A DNA stretch of 64,000 nucleotides from JAICJC01 sp963757605. GTDB taxonomy: Bacteria > Actinomycetota > Thermoleophilia > Gaiellales > JAICJC01. The position numbers were made by a program, and so were the translations under genes. The notes beneath the pieces were generated by a model. It saw only the letters and a list, made by a program, of their open reading frames with translations. It did not search any database and was not told the DNA's origin. Shown here in pieces: positions 41,940 through 49,802 of the stretch. Each line of letters opens with the position of its first letter. The first letter of the stretch is position 1. The stretch covers positions 1,116,001-1,180,000 of the forward strand of contig CAVWSF010000005.1 of the NCBI GenBank assembly GCA_963757605.1. Direction: 5' to 3'.

Positions 41940-43087
41940 TCGCCGAACATGGCGAACCCCTGCTGGGCGTGGTTTCCGGTGTGCCGGAAGTCGCCGCCCG
42001 AGAGGAGGTTGCCCGTCGACCCCATGCCCGTGAGGGCGAACACGCCCAGCGCGCTGTCGGCGCCCGGCGCCCACGGAAGCAGGTTGCCGTTGTCCTCATC
42101 CACCGCGAGCAGCTTGTCGCGGGGCGTCGGATTCGTGCAGGTGTGCTGGCCGTGCTGCGGCCCGCAGTAGGTCTGCATGTGGCCGCCGACGTAGACCACG
42201 CCGCCGAGGACGGCGATCGCCTGGACGTTGCCGTTCGTGCCGCCCATCCACTTCGCCTGACCGGTCAGCGACGTTCCTTCGAAGTTGCCGCCGCCGCCGG
42301 CTCCGGCGACGTACACGCCCTTCGAATCGGCGGCGAGGTCGATCACCGGGTAGTTGACGTGGCTCCCCCAGCTCGCCTGCGTCCCGCTGCCGCCGGGGTT
42401 GATCGCCGCGAGATGCTGGGCCGACGTGCCGTTCACCTGCGTGAAGAGGCCGCCGATGACCACGCGGGCACCCCCCGGCGTGATGACGAGCGCCTTCACC
42501 TGGTCGTCGGCGGACGGCGACCATCCGGCCAGATTGCCGGTCTTGGTCGAGAACGCGGCGAGATGGGCGCGGGAAGCGCCGCCCGCGGTCGTGAACCCGC
42601 CGCCGACGTAGAGCAGGCCCTTCGCGTGCCCCATCGCGAGCACCTCGGAGTTCGTGCCGGGATGCCACGCCGTCAGCGCGCCGTTGGTCGTGTTGACCTG
42701 GGCGAGCCGCTGGCGGCCGGAGTTACCGACCCGCGTGAACGAGCCGCCGAGGTAGACCGTGCTGCCGATGACCTGGATCGCCCGGACGGTGCCGTTCACG
42801 TTCGGGTTCCACGCCACAAGCGTGCCCTTGGCGACGTTGAACGCCGCAACGTGGTTCCGGGTCACCTCCTGCGAGCCCGCGGGCGCGCCCGGAGGCCGGA
42901 CGGCGGTGAACTGCCCGCCGATGTACACGCGGTTCTTGTGGACCACGATCACGTTGACGCGGCCGTTCGTCTGCCACGTCGGCGTGGGCGTCGTCGACAC
43001 GACGGCGAACGCCGGCGTCCCGATCACAAGCCCCCACGCACCGAACACCACGGCCATTGCAGCCGCCCGCAATACCCGACCCCTCAT
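41936..43087 (-). CDS. Secreted beta-propeller protein
   Basis: A 383-residue exported protein with a signal peptide (AAAMAVVFGAWGLVIGTPAFA, cleavage after AFA). It is followed by repeated blades of about 45-50 residues with the YIGGQF / YLGGSF / YVGGGF / VIGGLF motif, each preceded by a valine-rich strand and followed by an AAFN, AQVN, AAFS or AAIN strand. This resembles delta-60-like or galactose-oxidase-like propellers of actinobacterial surface proteins. No active-site residues are evident. Its promoter at 43123-43150 is good, and ATG 43087 is preceded by a G-rich ribosome site. Confidence 0.72.
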   Translation of the reverse strand: MRGRVLRAAAMAVVFGAWGLVIGTPAFAVVSTTPTPTWQTNGRVNVIVVHKNRVYIGGQFTAVRPPGAPAGSQEVTRNHVAAFNVAKGTLVAWNPNVNGTVRAIQVIGSTVYLGGSFTRVGNSGRQRLAQVNTTNGALTAWHPGTNSEVLAMGHAKGLLYVGGGFTTAGGASRAHLAAFSTKTGNLAGWSPSADDQVKALVITPGGARVVIGGLFTQVNGTSAQHLAAINPGGSGTQASWGSHVNYPVIDLAADSKGVYVAGAGGGGNFEGTSLTGQAKWMGGTNGNVQAIAVLGGVVYVGGHMQTYCGPQHGQHTCTNPTPRDKLLAVDEDNGNLLPWAPGADSALGVFALTGMGSTGNLLSGGDFRHTGNHAQQGFAMFGD

Positions 43088-43122
43088 CAGCCCCCCCGAT
43101 GGTCGATTCGAATCCCCGGTCC

Positions 43123-43150
43123 AGGGTACCGCCGGAACGGGTCAAGTCAA
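43123..43150 (-). promoter_or_regulatory. Housekeeping-type promoter of the propeller gene
   Basis: Reading leftward, TTGACT (43150-43145), a 16-base spacer and TACCCT (43128-43123). The expected start near 43116 leaves a leader of about 29 bases before ATG 43087. Confidence 0.55.
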
Positions 43151-43381
43151 GACGCCCGGTATTCGCGCACACGAATCACCCGATTCGAGGGTGCGACGTG
43201 GTGGATTCCGCACCCGCAACGCCGCTGGAATCGACTGTCAGCACCATGCCTCCACAGCGCCCTCCGACATCGCTATAGTCGCGGCGGGCGGCATCCGGGA
43301 GTTCGCCCACCGTGCTCTCCGAGCGCAGGTTGACCTGTTCTCGTTGGCCACGGCTGAACAGAGTATTGTTGTCCATACCCG

Positions 43382-44497
43382 GTGACGACCGGTCGCGAGG
43401 AAGTGGGGTCCGAAGCGAGCACACGAGTACGCAGAGCCGTCGCGGCGGCGATCGCGACGGGCGCACTCCTGCTCGGCGCGGCAGCTGCGGTCGCGGATCC
43501 CGGGCAGCCCGCGCCACCGCCTCCGCCGCCCAGCACCGGAGGCGGGCAGACCTCGTCGGGGACGACGCAAGGCCAGCCGACCAGCGACTCGAAGCCGCCG
43601 CCGCGCGTGCGCGACCTGCGCGTGAGCACGCCCAAGCCGGGGGAGATCGCGCTCGCATGGACACTCGTCCACCCGTCCGACGTCGCCCATGTCTTCGTCG
43701 TGCGCGGGCCCGCGGGGCACTGCCCGAAGGAACCACTCCAACTCGGGGCGACGAGGGTCGGGGCGCTCGACCCCCGGTCGAGCCAGATCGACAAGCACGA
43801 GCACGACACGACCCGGTACTGCTACGCCGTGTTCGCGCTCGACGCGGCCGGCAACTGGGCCCCGCCGGTGACCCACCTCGCCCGGAACAAGGGCGACACG
43901 GTTCCTCCGGCGCCAGTCTCTGCCGTGGCGGCCGTGCTCGGCGGCGGCGGCGCGATCCACGTGACCTGGACGAATCCCCCCGACGCCGCCCACGATCTGG
44001 TCGTTCGCGGGCCCGGATCGACCTGCCCGCACTTCGCCACGGACGGCGAGCAGATCGGAACCCGCCGCGCCCGCGAGTCGCAGGTCGACTCGTCGGTGCC
44101 CGGCACCGGCACCTACTGCTACGCCGTCTTCGCCTACGACGCGGCCGGGAACGCCTCGCCGCTCACGACGACCACCTTCGCACCGGCGTCGGCTCCGACC
44201 ACGAGCCAGACGTCGTCCGGGGCATCGCCCCCGCCGAGCGAGCCCGCGTCGTCGGGGTCGTCGCTTCTCGACGCGGTCGGAATCGTCGGCGGCGGGGCGA
44301 TCGTGCTCGCCGGCCTCGCGTACGCCGCGCTCAGGTTGGCGCGGCGCGAGTGGGAGTGGCACTCACGGACCGGCTACGGCATCCGTGACCTGATGTCGAT
44401 CGACGTGCGCGACTACGACCGCACCGCACTCGTGATCCCGGCCATCATCGGCGTCTGCATCGCCGGTGCCCTCCTCGTCCTCCTCCTGTCGCTCTAG
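43382..44497 (+). CDS. Surface protein with two FnIII-like repeats and C-terminal membrane helices
   Basis: A 371-residue exported protein: a signal-like helix (AVAAAIATGALLLGAAAAVA, about residues 19-38), a proline-rich linker, then two related domains of about 100 residues. Each contains an A-W/T-W-type strand followed by CYAVFALDAAGN or CYAVFAYDAAGN, as in fibronectin type III-like folds. A Ser/Thr/Pro-rich stretch and two hydrophobic helices (VGIVGGGAIVLAGLAYAALR; LVIPAIIGVCIAGALLVLLL) finish it. Probably a membrane-anchored surface protein. The next gene starts two bases after its stop. Confidence 0.65.
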   Translation: MTTGREEVGSEASTRVRRAVAAAIATGALLLGAAAAVADPGQPAPPPPPPSTGGGQTSSGTTQGQPTSDSKPPPRVRDLRVSTPKPGEIALAWTLVHPSDVAHVFVVRGPAGHCPKEPLQLGATRVGALDPRSSQIDKHEHDTTRYCYAVFALDAAGNWAPPVTHLARNKGDTVPPAPVSAVAAVLGGGGAIHVTWTNPPDAAHDLVVRGPGSTCPHFATDGEQIGTRRARESQVDSSVPGTGTYCYAVFAYDAAGNASPLTTTTFAPASAPTTSQTSSGASPPPSEPASSGSSLLDAVGIVGGGAIVLAGLAYAALRLARREWEWHSRTGYGIRDLMSIDVRDYDRTALVIPAIIGVCIAGALLVLLLSL

Positions 44498-44499
44498 CC

Positions 44500-46395
44500 A
44501 TGCGGAAGCTCGTCGCCCTCATCGCAGTCGTCCTCGCTGCAGCCGGCGGATCGAGCGCCCTCGGGGCGGGCGTGCTCACGGGGCACCCGGGCGACATCCA
44601 GTTCGGCTCGGTCGCGCGCGGCGACTCGGCGACACACACCGAGACGCTCGAGAACGCCAGCGGCGCCGATGTCGACATCACCGGGATCACGGTGAGCGGC
44701 GCGGCGTTCGACAAGGTCTCGGCCGACTGCCCGGGGACGCTGCCCGACACGGCCACCTGCCAGGTCACGGTCAGCTACCACCCGAACGGCACCGGGCCCG
44801 ACAGCGGCTCGCTCGACGTGGCCGAAGGCTCCGGGGACACCGACAGCTTCAACCTGAGCGGCACCGGGACGGACCCGATCGACGTCCAGGCCACGTCGCT
44901 CTCGTTCGGCAACCAGCGCGTGGGGACGAACAGCCCGGCCCAGCCGGTCCCGGTGACGAACACGAGCGGCCACGACGTCGACCTGAACATCCAGCTCCAG
45001 AACCAGCAGGATTTCAGCATCTCCGGCTGCGGCGGCCTCGGCAACCCGAACGTCCTCGCCGGCGGCGACTCCTGCAACGTCCAGGTTGTGTTCTCGCCGA
45101 ACTCCGCCGGTCAGAAGAGCGGGACGCTCACCGTCGCCGGGCACGACATCCCGCTGAGCGGGCGCGGCACGACGAACACGATCAGCGTGTCGCCCCAGTC
45201 GATCGCGTTCGGGAACCAGCCGGTGTCCACGATGTCGGCCGCCCGGGTCGTGACCGTCACGAACTCCGGCACCGAGGACCTCCACGTCGGGGCGCCGTCG
45301 GTCGGCGGCTCGAACCCGCTCCAGTTCTCCGTGAGCGACAACTGCACCAGCGTCGCCGTCCTCCAGCCGGGTGACCAGTGCACCATCACCGTCGCGTTCG
45401 CCCCCACCGTTCGCGGCGGCCTGAGCGCGACGCTGCAGATCAGCTCCGACGCGGTCAGCGGCGACGAGACCGTCGATCTCGCCGGCACGGGAACGCCCTC
45501 GGCGGTCGTGTTCGGCCCCGCGCCGGTGCAGTTCAAGCGGCCCCACCACGCCGGGACGTTCTCGAGCAAGAAGACCATCACGCTGACGAACCGCACCAGC
45601 GGCCAGCTCGTGATCTCGAGCGTCCATCTCGGAGGCCAGAACCCGAAGAGCTTCCGCATCACCGGCGGCACGTGCGGCGGACGCGCGCTCGCGGCCGACG
45701 CGACCTGCACCGAGATCGTGCGGTTCGCGCCGAACGACGTCGGGGTGAAGAGCGCCAGCCTCGTCGTGAATGACGACGATCCCGACTCGCCGCACTCGGT
45801 CCAGCTGAACGCCCGGGCGACCTATCCGCGTGACGACGCCAACGTGATCGGGGCGGTCGGATGCGACGCGACCAAGATCACCTGGCGAAAGGGCGGGACG
45901 TCGCGCCGGTTCGCGCGCACGGTCATCGTCCGCAGCCGCGGGCACATCCCGACCGGGCCGAACGACGGGAGCCGGCGCCCGCACGGCGTGGGCGTCCTGC
46001 ACGACGTCGGCCTCGCCCACTTCACCACCTACCAGTACCGGGTGTTCGCGCTCTACCGGTCGCACACGCGGCCGGGGACGTACAACCACTCGCGCGGGGT
46101 GCTCCTGCATCTGCGCACCGGCGAGATCTGCACGCCGATGGACGGGGCCGTGATCGGCACGACGACGCCGAAGGCGTCCTGGCTTCGCCATTCGACGCTC
46201 TTCGGCTACTCGTTCCTGCTCTTCCACGGGCACGAGCAGGTGCAGGTGAAGCGCTCGGTGAACGCCCTGGAGTTCCGGTTCCGCGGCCACCGCCGCCTGC
46301 ACCGCGGCTTCACGTACACGCTCTTCCTGTACGCCTACCCGCCGTCGCAGCCCGAGGGGACCTCGATCGGCCGGACGACCTTCCGGGTCCGTTAG
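44500..46395 (+). CDS. Large secreted protein with choice-of-anchor D (ASH/HYDIN-like) repeats
   Basis: A 631-residue exported protein with an N-terminal signal peptide (MRKLVALIAVVLAAAGGSSA). It has at least four Ig-like repeats of about 100 residues with the LSFGNQ / IAFGNQPVST / VQFKRPHHAG start and the TCQVTVSY / SCNVQVVFSP / QCTITVAFAP / TCTEIVRFAP cysteine-containing signature of choice-of-anchor D domains. A C-terminal FnIII-like part of about 180 residues (RYEYRVFALY-type strand TYQYRVFALYRSH) follows. It sits in an operon-like pair with the 43382 gene, probably as an adhesion or surface-layer component. Its stop shares TTAG with the convergent mannosyltransferase. Confidence 0.7.
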   Translation: MRKLVALIAVVLAAAGGSSALGAGVLTGHPGDIQFGSVARGDSATHTETLENASGADVDITGITVSGAAFDKVSADCPGTLPDTATCQVTVSYHPNGTGPDSGSLDVAEGSGDTDSFNLSGTGTDPIDVQATSLSFGNQRVGTNSPAQPVPVTNTSGHDVDLNIQLQNQQDFSISGCGGLGNPNVLAGGDSCNVQVVFSPNSAGQKSGTLTVAGHDIPLSGRGTTNTISVSPQSIAFGNQPVSTMSAARVVTVTNSGTEDLHVGAPSVGGSNPLQFSVSDNCTSVAVLQPGDQCTITVAFAPTVRGGLSATLQISSDAVSGDETVDLAGTGTPSAVVFGPAPVQFKRPHHAGTFSSKKTITLTNRTSGQLVISSVHLGGQNPKSFRITGGTCGGRALAADATCTEIVRFAPNDVGVKSASLVVNDDDPDSPHSVQLNARATYPRDDANVIGAVGCDATKITWRKGGTSRRFARTVIVRSRGHIPTGPNDGSRRPHGVGVLHDVGLAHFTTYQYRVFALYRSHTRPGTYNHSRGVLLHLRTGEICTPMDGAVIGTTTPKASWLRHSTLFGYSFLLFHGHEQVQVKRSVNALEFRFRGHRRLHRGFTYTLFLYAYPPSQPEGTSIGRTTFRVR

Positions 46396-47465
46396 GGCGG
46401 GCGGTAGCCGAGCGCGGCCGCTGCGAACAGGATGATCTGGGCGGTCGGCGCGTAGACGATGTAGGCGCGGTGGACGCGCTCGCTGCGCAGGCCGAGGTCG
46501 GCCATCGCGAACACGAGCGGGAACGCCACCAGGCCGAACCGTCCCGACGACTGCAGGACGCCGGACAGGAGCGGCAGGGCGAAGATCCCGCCGACGTAGA
46601 GCACGTCCTCCCACCGGTTCGGGGCGAAGATCTCGCGGCGCAGGATGGGCAGGAGGAGCGCCAGGTACGCGACCACGGTCACGCCGACGATCAGGAAGAA
46701 GACGTCGTGCGTGCGCACGAAGTCGAGGAACTGGTCGGCGAGGCTCACCAGCGGAAAGGCCGGATGCCCTCCCCAGCGGCTCTGCACGTGCACCATGGCG
46801 AGCGGATCGTCGACGGCGTGCTGGAGCCACGCGGCGTGGGCCCCGAAGGCGGCCAGAGGCGTCGCTGCCAGCACCCACGAGCCGACCGTCTTTCGCCGCC
46901 ATGCGCGCAGTGCGAGCGGCGCCACGAGCGCCAGGCCCGTCACCCGGGTGAGACCGGCGGCGAACGCGAGCGGCACGGCCGCGAGGTCGCGCCGGCGATC
47001 GGACAGGACGAAGAGCCAGGTCGCGAGGGCGAGGAAGAGCCCCTCGGAGTAGGCCATCGCGAGCGCGAACGCGTATGGCGACAGCACGAGGTAGAGGATG
47101 CCGCGGCGGGCGTGGGCCTCGCTCAGGCGGTCGCGCGCGAGCACGTACATCCCGAGGAGCCCGACCAGGAGCGCGAGGTTCGAGATCGCCACCGCGGCGA
47201 CCGCGTCGCCGACCTGAAGGACCTCGCGCGCCGCCCAGATCGTGGCCGGGTAGAACGGGAAGAAGGCCACGTCCTTGCCCGGGTGGTAGCCGGTGTGGGA
47301 GAGCTTCAGGTAGTAGACCGAGTCCCAGCCGGTGATCGAGCGGAAGAACTTGGTCTGCCACGGCTCGAGCGCCCGGTGCCAGCCGAGCTGGGTGGTCAGG
47401 AGCAGGCCGAGGCTCAAGACCGCGAGGCGGCTGGCCGACCATACGACGAGCACGCGCCGCCACAT
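46392..47465 (-). CDS. PIG-V-like membrane mannosyltransferase
   Basis: A 357-residue multi-helix protein. After the first helix (VLVVWSASRLAVLSLGLLL) it has WDSVYYLKLSHTGYHPGKD and AFFPFYPATIWAAREV, matching the RWD..YL..A..GY and AFFPLYP motifs of PIG-V/COG5542 mannosyltransferases, which use polyprenyl-phosphate mannose on the outside of the membrane. ATG 47465 is chosen: it lies eight bases after TACGAT (47479-47474), and the extension upstream is only a shadow of the tRNA gene. Acceptor unknown; perhaps a surface glycan or a protein. Confidence 0.75.
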   Translation of the reverse strand: MWRRVLVVWSASRLAVLSLGLLLTTQLGWHRALEPWQTKFFRSITGWDSVYYLKLSHTGYHPGKDVAFFPFYPATIWAAREVLQVGDAVAAVAISNLALLVGLLGMYVLARDRLSEAHARRGILYLVLSPYAFALAMAYSEGLFLALATWLFVLSDRRRDLAAVPLAFAAGLTRVTGLALVAPLALRAWRRKTVGSWVLAATPLAAFGAHAAWLQHAVDDPLAMVHVQSRWGGHPAFPLVSLADQFLDFVRTHDVFFLIVGVTVVAYLALLLPILRREIFAPNRWEDVLYVGGIFALPLLSGVLQSSGRFGLVAFPLVFAMADLGLRSERVHRAYIVYAPTAQIILFAAAALGYRPP

Positions 47466-47522
47466 GAGGCGGTATCGTACTGAGCGGGGTTCGGCGCGTT
47501 TGGCCGTACGGGCCCCGTACCC

Positions 47523-47612
47523 GGAGAGGTGGCCGAGCGGCTTAAGGCGCCCGCCTGCTAAGTGGGTATGGGGGGTAAACCTCCATCGAGGGTTCGAATC
47601 CCTCCCTCTCCG
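47523..47612 (+). tRNA. tRNA-Ser (anticodon GCT)
   Basis: A 90-base class II tRNA. The acceptor strands GGAGAGG (47523-47529) and CCTCTCC (47605-47611) pair perfectly, with discriminator G 47612 and no encoded CCA. The anticodon stem CCCGC/GTGGG encloses CTGCTAA, giving anticodon GCT (47557-47559) for AGC/AGU codons. A long variable arm follows, and the T-arm is GAGGG-TTCGAAT-CCCTC. It lies between two genes and serves as neither's leader. Confidence 0.95.
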
Positions 47613-47649
47613 CTCCTGGGCCAGGCTCGATCGACTTAGACTCCAGTCG

Positions 47650-48616
47650 ATGGCGGGCGCCCCTGAGATCGGCCGTCTGGAGTACGTGGACCTGCGACTG
47701 GTGTGGCCGCACGAGGCCCTGTCGTTCACTCCGTGGCTCTTCCAGAACGCAGACGTTCTGGCAGATGTCCTTGGAATCGAGATCCAGCTGGACGAGCCGG
47801 AGCATGCGGTGGGGTCGTTCTCGCTCGACCTTCTGGGGCGCGACCTCGACCACGAGGTACCGCTGATCGTCGAGAACCAGATCGAGGCAACGGATCACGG
47901 TCACCTCGGCCAGTTGGTTACGTACGCCGCCGGCACCGACGCGGGGACCATCGTCTGGGTGGCCAGGCAGTTTCGCGATGAGCATCGCCAGGCGCTCGAC
48001 TGGTTGAACCAGCGGACGAACGAGGACATCCGGTTCTTCGGGATCGCCATCCGAGCGGTCAGGATCGGCAACTCGCCTCCAGCACCCTTCCTCGAGGTCA
48101 TCGCCAAGCCCAACGACTGGCAGAAGCAGATTCGCGCAGCGACCGCGAAACAGCAGGGTGCACGCGCCGAGGCGTACTTCGCGTTCTGGAGCTCCGTCGC
48201 GGACGAACTGCACGCGAAGGCACCTCACGTGATCCGCGCCGATCAGCGGATCGGTGAGAGCAACTACCTGAGCCTGCCCGGCCCGATCAAGGGCACCACC
48301 ATCTACGCGGTCTTCGGGTCAGGCCACATCAGAGCCGAGCTGTACATCTCCCCGGGCACCGCCGACCGCAACCGCGAGATCCTGCGCTTCTACGAGGCGG
48401 CCCATCGAGACCGCTTCGCCGCCCTCTTCACCGAGCCGGTGGAGTTCGAGGACAACCCAGAAAGATCCAAGATCGTCTACCGCAAGCCGGTCACGCCCGG
48501 TGTGATCGACCGCCCCGGAGGACTACGACGAACCACGACGGTGGTTCGTCGACCATGTCATCGGATTGCGAACACTCCTCGACGAGATCGGCCCGCCACC
48601 CGCATCGTCGGGCTAG
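47650..48616 (+). pseudogene. DUF4268-containing protein, one apparent frameshift near the end
   Basis: A protein of about 321 residues with an N-terminal PD-(D/E)XK-like or DUF4268-associated region (HEVPLIVENQIEATDHGHLG, residues 77-96, with D and E-x-Q spaced like a nuclease core) and a C-terminal DUF4268 region (WQKQIRAATAKQQGARAEAY; SGHIRAELYISPGTADRNRE). The given frame continues to 48645 with arginine-rich nonsense after VIDRP. Removing one G at about 48520 yields VIDRPEDYDEPRRWFVDHVI and GLRTLLDEIGPPPASSG, ending at 48616, clearly the proper end. ATG 47650 follows TAGACT by seven bases. The family occurs in defence-related and restriction contexts, but no methylase is nearby. Confidence 0.75.
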
Positions 48617-48689
48617 CCCGTTTCGCGCCGCCGCGCCCGGGGTAGGCACCGCATGGATCGTCGAGATCTCCCCATGGGTTGGGGGGAGA

Positions 48690-48715
48690 GCGGGCGGCCC
48701 GCAAGGGCCGCCCGC
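48690..48715. terminator. Strong bidirectional hairpin between convergent genes
   Basis: A perfect 11-bp stem (GCGGGCGGCCC / GGGCCGCCCGC) with a GCAA tetraloop lies between the end of the DUF4268 gene and the end of the sigma factor. Its place and symmetry suggest a bidirectional transcription terminator. No T tract follows, as is common in high-GC genomes. Confidence 0.65.
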
Positions 48716-48718
48716 CAC

Positions 48719-49408
48719 TCATCCCAGCCGTGCGTCGAGGTCGGCAAGCGCAGCCCGCAGGAGCCGCGAGACGTGCATCTGCGAGATTCCGAGCCGCTCG
48801 CCGATCTCCGCCTGGCTCAGCTCGAGCCCGAAGCGCAGCAGGAGGATGGCCTGCGACCGGGCGTCCAGCTCGCCCAGCAGGTGGCCGACGGCCAGCCGCG
48901 CCTCGAGCGCCTCGACCTCCTGATCGGTCCCAGCTGCGTCCTCGAGGACGGTGTCGGGGACGGGCGGCGCCAGCGCGCGGCGAGCGGCGAGCCCCGTCAC
49001 GACCTCCTCCTCCTCGAGCCCGGCCGCCGTGGCGATCTCCGCCGGAGACGGGGCGCGCCCATAGGCGGCTGTGAGCGCATCGGCGGCGGTCTCGACGGCC
49101 GCGGCCAGGTCGCGGCCCGTGCGCGAGACGTGCACCGGGGCCGAGCCGCGCAGCACCGCCATCATCTCCCCGACCGCGAACGGGGCGGCATAGCTCGCAA
49201 ACGCCGTCCCGCGGCCGGGGTCGAACCCGTCGAGCGCCGAGAGGACTCCGACCATCCCCGCCTGCTGCAGGTCCTCTCGGGCGGCGCGCCCCTCCCAGCG
49301 CCGGGCCAGTCGCGCGACGAGCGGCGTGAGGCGCTCCACGAGCTCGGCGCGGGCCGCTGGGTCGCCATCCGCCGCCCGCGCTGCAAGGGCGTCGGCGACC
49401 TCAGCCAT
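48719..49408 (-). CDS. RNA polymerase sigma factor, SigB/SigF/SigG type (first copy)
   Basis: A 229-residue sigma-70 group 3 factor. Region 2 has WEGRAAREDLQQAGMVGVLS and FDPGRGTAFASYAAPFAVGE. Region 3 (AAADALTAAYGRAPSPAEIA) is reduced. Region 4 ends LSQAEIGERLGISQMHVSRL, the -35 recognition helix. It is divergent in sequence from the second copy at 53638, especially in region 3. The small degenerate RsbW-like gene at 49401 overlaps its start by eight bases, suggesting the pair is expressed together and that the small protein binds it. Stress or development role inferred. Confidence 0.85.
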   Translation of the reverse strand: MAEVADALAARAADGDPAARAELVERLTPLVARLARRWEGRAAREDLQQAGMVGVLSALDGFDPGRGTAFASYAAPFAVGEMMAVLRGSAPVHVSRTGRDLAAAVETAADALTAAYGRAPSPAEIATAAGLEEEEVVTGLAARRALAPPVPDTVLEDAAGTDQEVEALEARLAVGHLLGELDARSQAILLLRFGLELSQAEIGERLGISQMHVSRLLRAALADLDARLG

Positions 49409-49730
49409 CGAGCGTGAGCGCGATCGCGTCGCCGTTCTCCGCGACGCCCGCCGCCAGCTCCTCGAGCAGGCCCCTGCGCCCGTGGAGGCGATCCGGGGCG
49501 ACCGGCGAGACGGTCACGCTGAGGCGACCGCCGGTCAGGCGCATGTCCGCCCGGACCGGCCCCGGCACGGCCGAGGCGATCGCGATGTCGAGCGCGATCG
49601 CGAATTCGTCGAGCCGCCCGACGTCGAAGCCGGCCCGGGCACCGAGCGCGAGGAGCACGGGCGCGGCGACCGCCTTCGCCACGGCGGGATCGGACGCCTG
49701 CAGGCGCACGTCCTCGGGCGCGGTCGACAT
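49401..49730 (-). CDS. Small protein, likely degenerate RsbW-fold partner of the sigma factor
   Basis: A 109-residue protein preceding and overlapping the sigma gene at 48719. The order (helix FDVGRLDEFAIALDIAIASA, strand VRADMRLTGGRLSVTVSPVA, helix RLHGRRGLLEELAAGV) recalls the GHKL fold of anti-sigma kinases. However, the N-box asparagine, the DxGxG motif and the ATP lid are missing, so it should not bind ATP. Its position suggests an anti-sigma or co-factor. TAGGCT lies six bases before ATG 49730. I base the fold on pattern, not on strong similarity. Confidence 0.55.
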   Translation of the reverse strand: MSTAPEDVRLQASDPAVAKAVAAPVLLALGARAGFDVGRLDEFAIALDIAIASAVPGPVRADMRLTGGRLSVTVSPVAPDRLHGRRGLLEELAAGVAENGDAIALTLDG

Positions 49731-49745
49731 GCCGGGAGCCTAGCG

Positions 49746-49774
49746 TTGACATCGTCCGGGACCGGGGATAGCGT
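49746..49774 (+). promoter_or_regulatory. Consensus housekeeping promoter of the SpoIIE phosphatase gene
   Basis: TTGACA (49746-49751), a 17-base spacer and TAGCGT (49769-49774). Transcription should start near 49781, leaving a 22-base leader with a G-rich ribosome site before ATG 49803. The phosphatase thus seems to be under vegetative control, unlike the stress-type promoters of the genes after it. Confidence 0.75.
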
Positions 49775-49802
49775 GCTGCCGTCGAGACAAAGCTCGGGGG
49801 CC

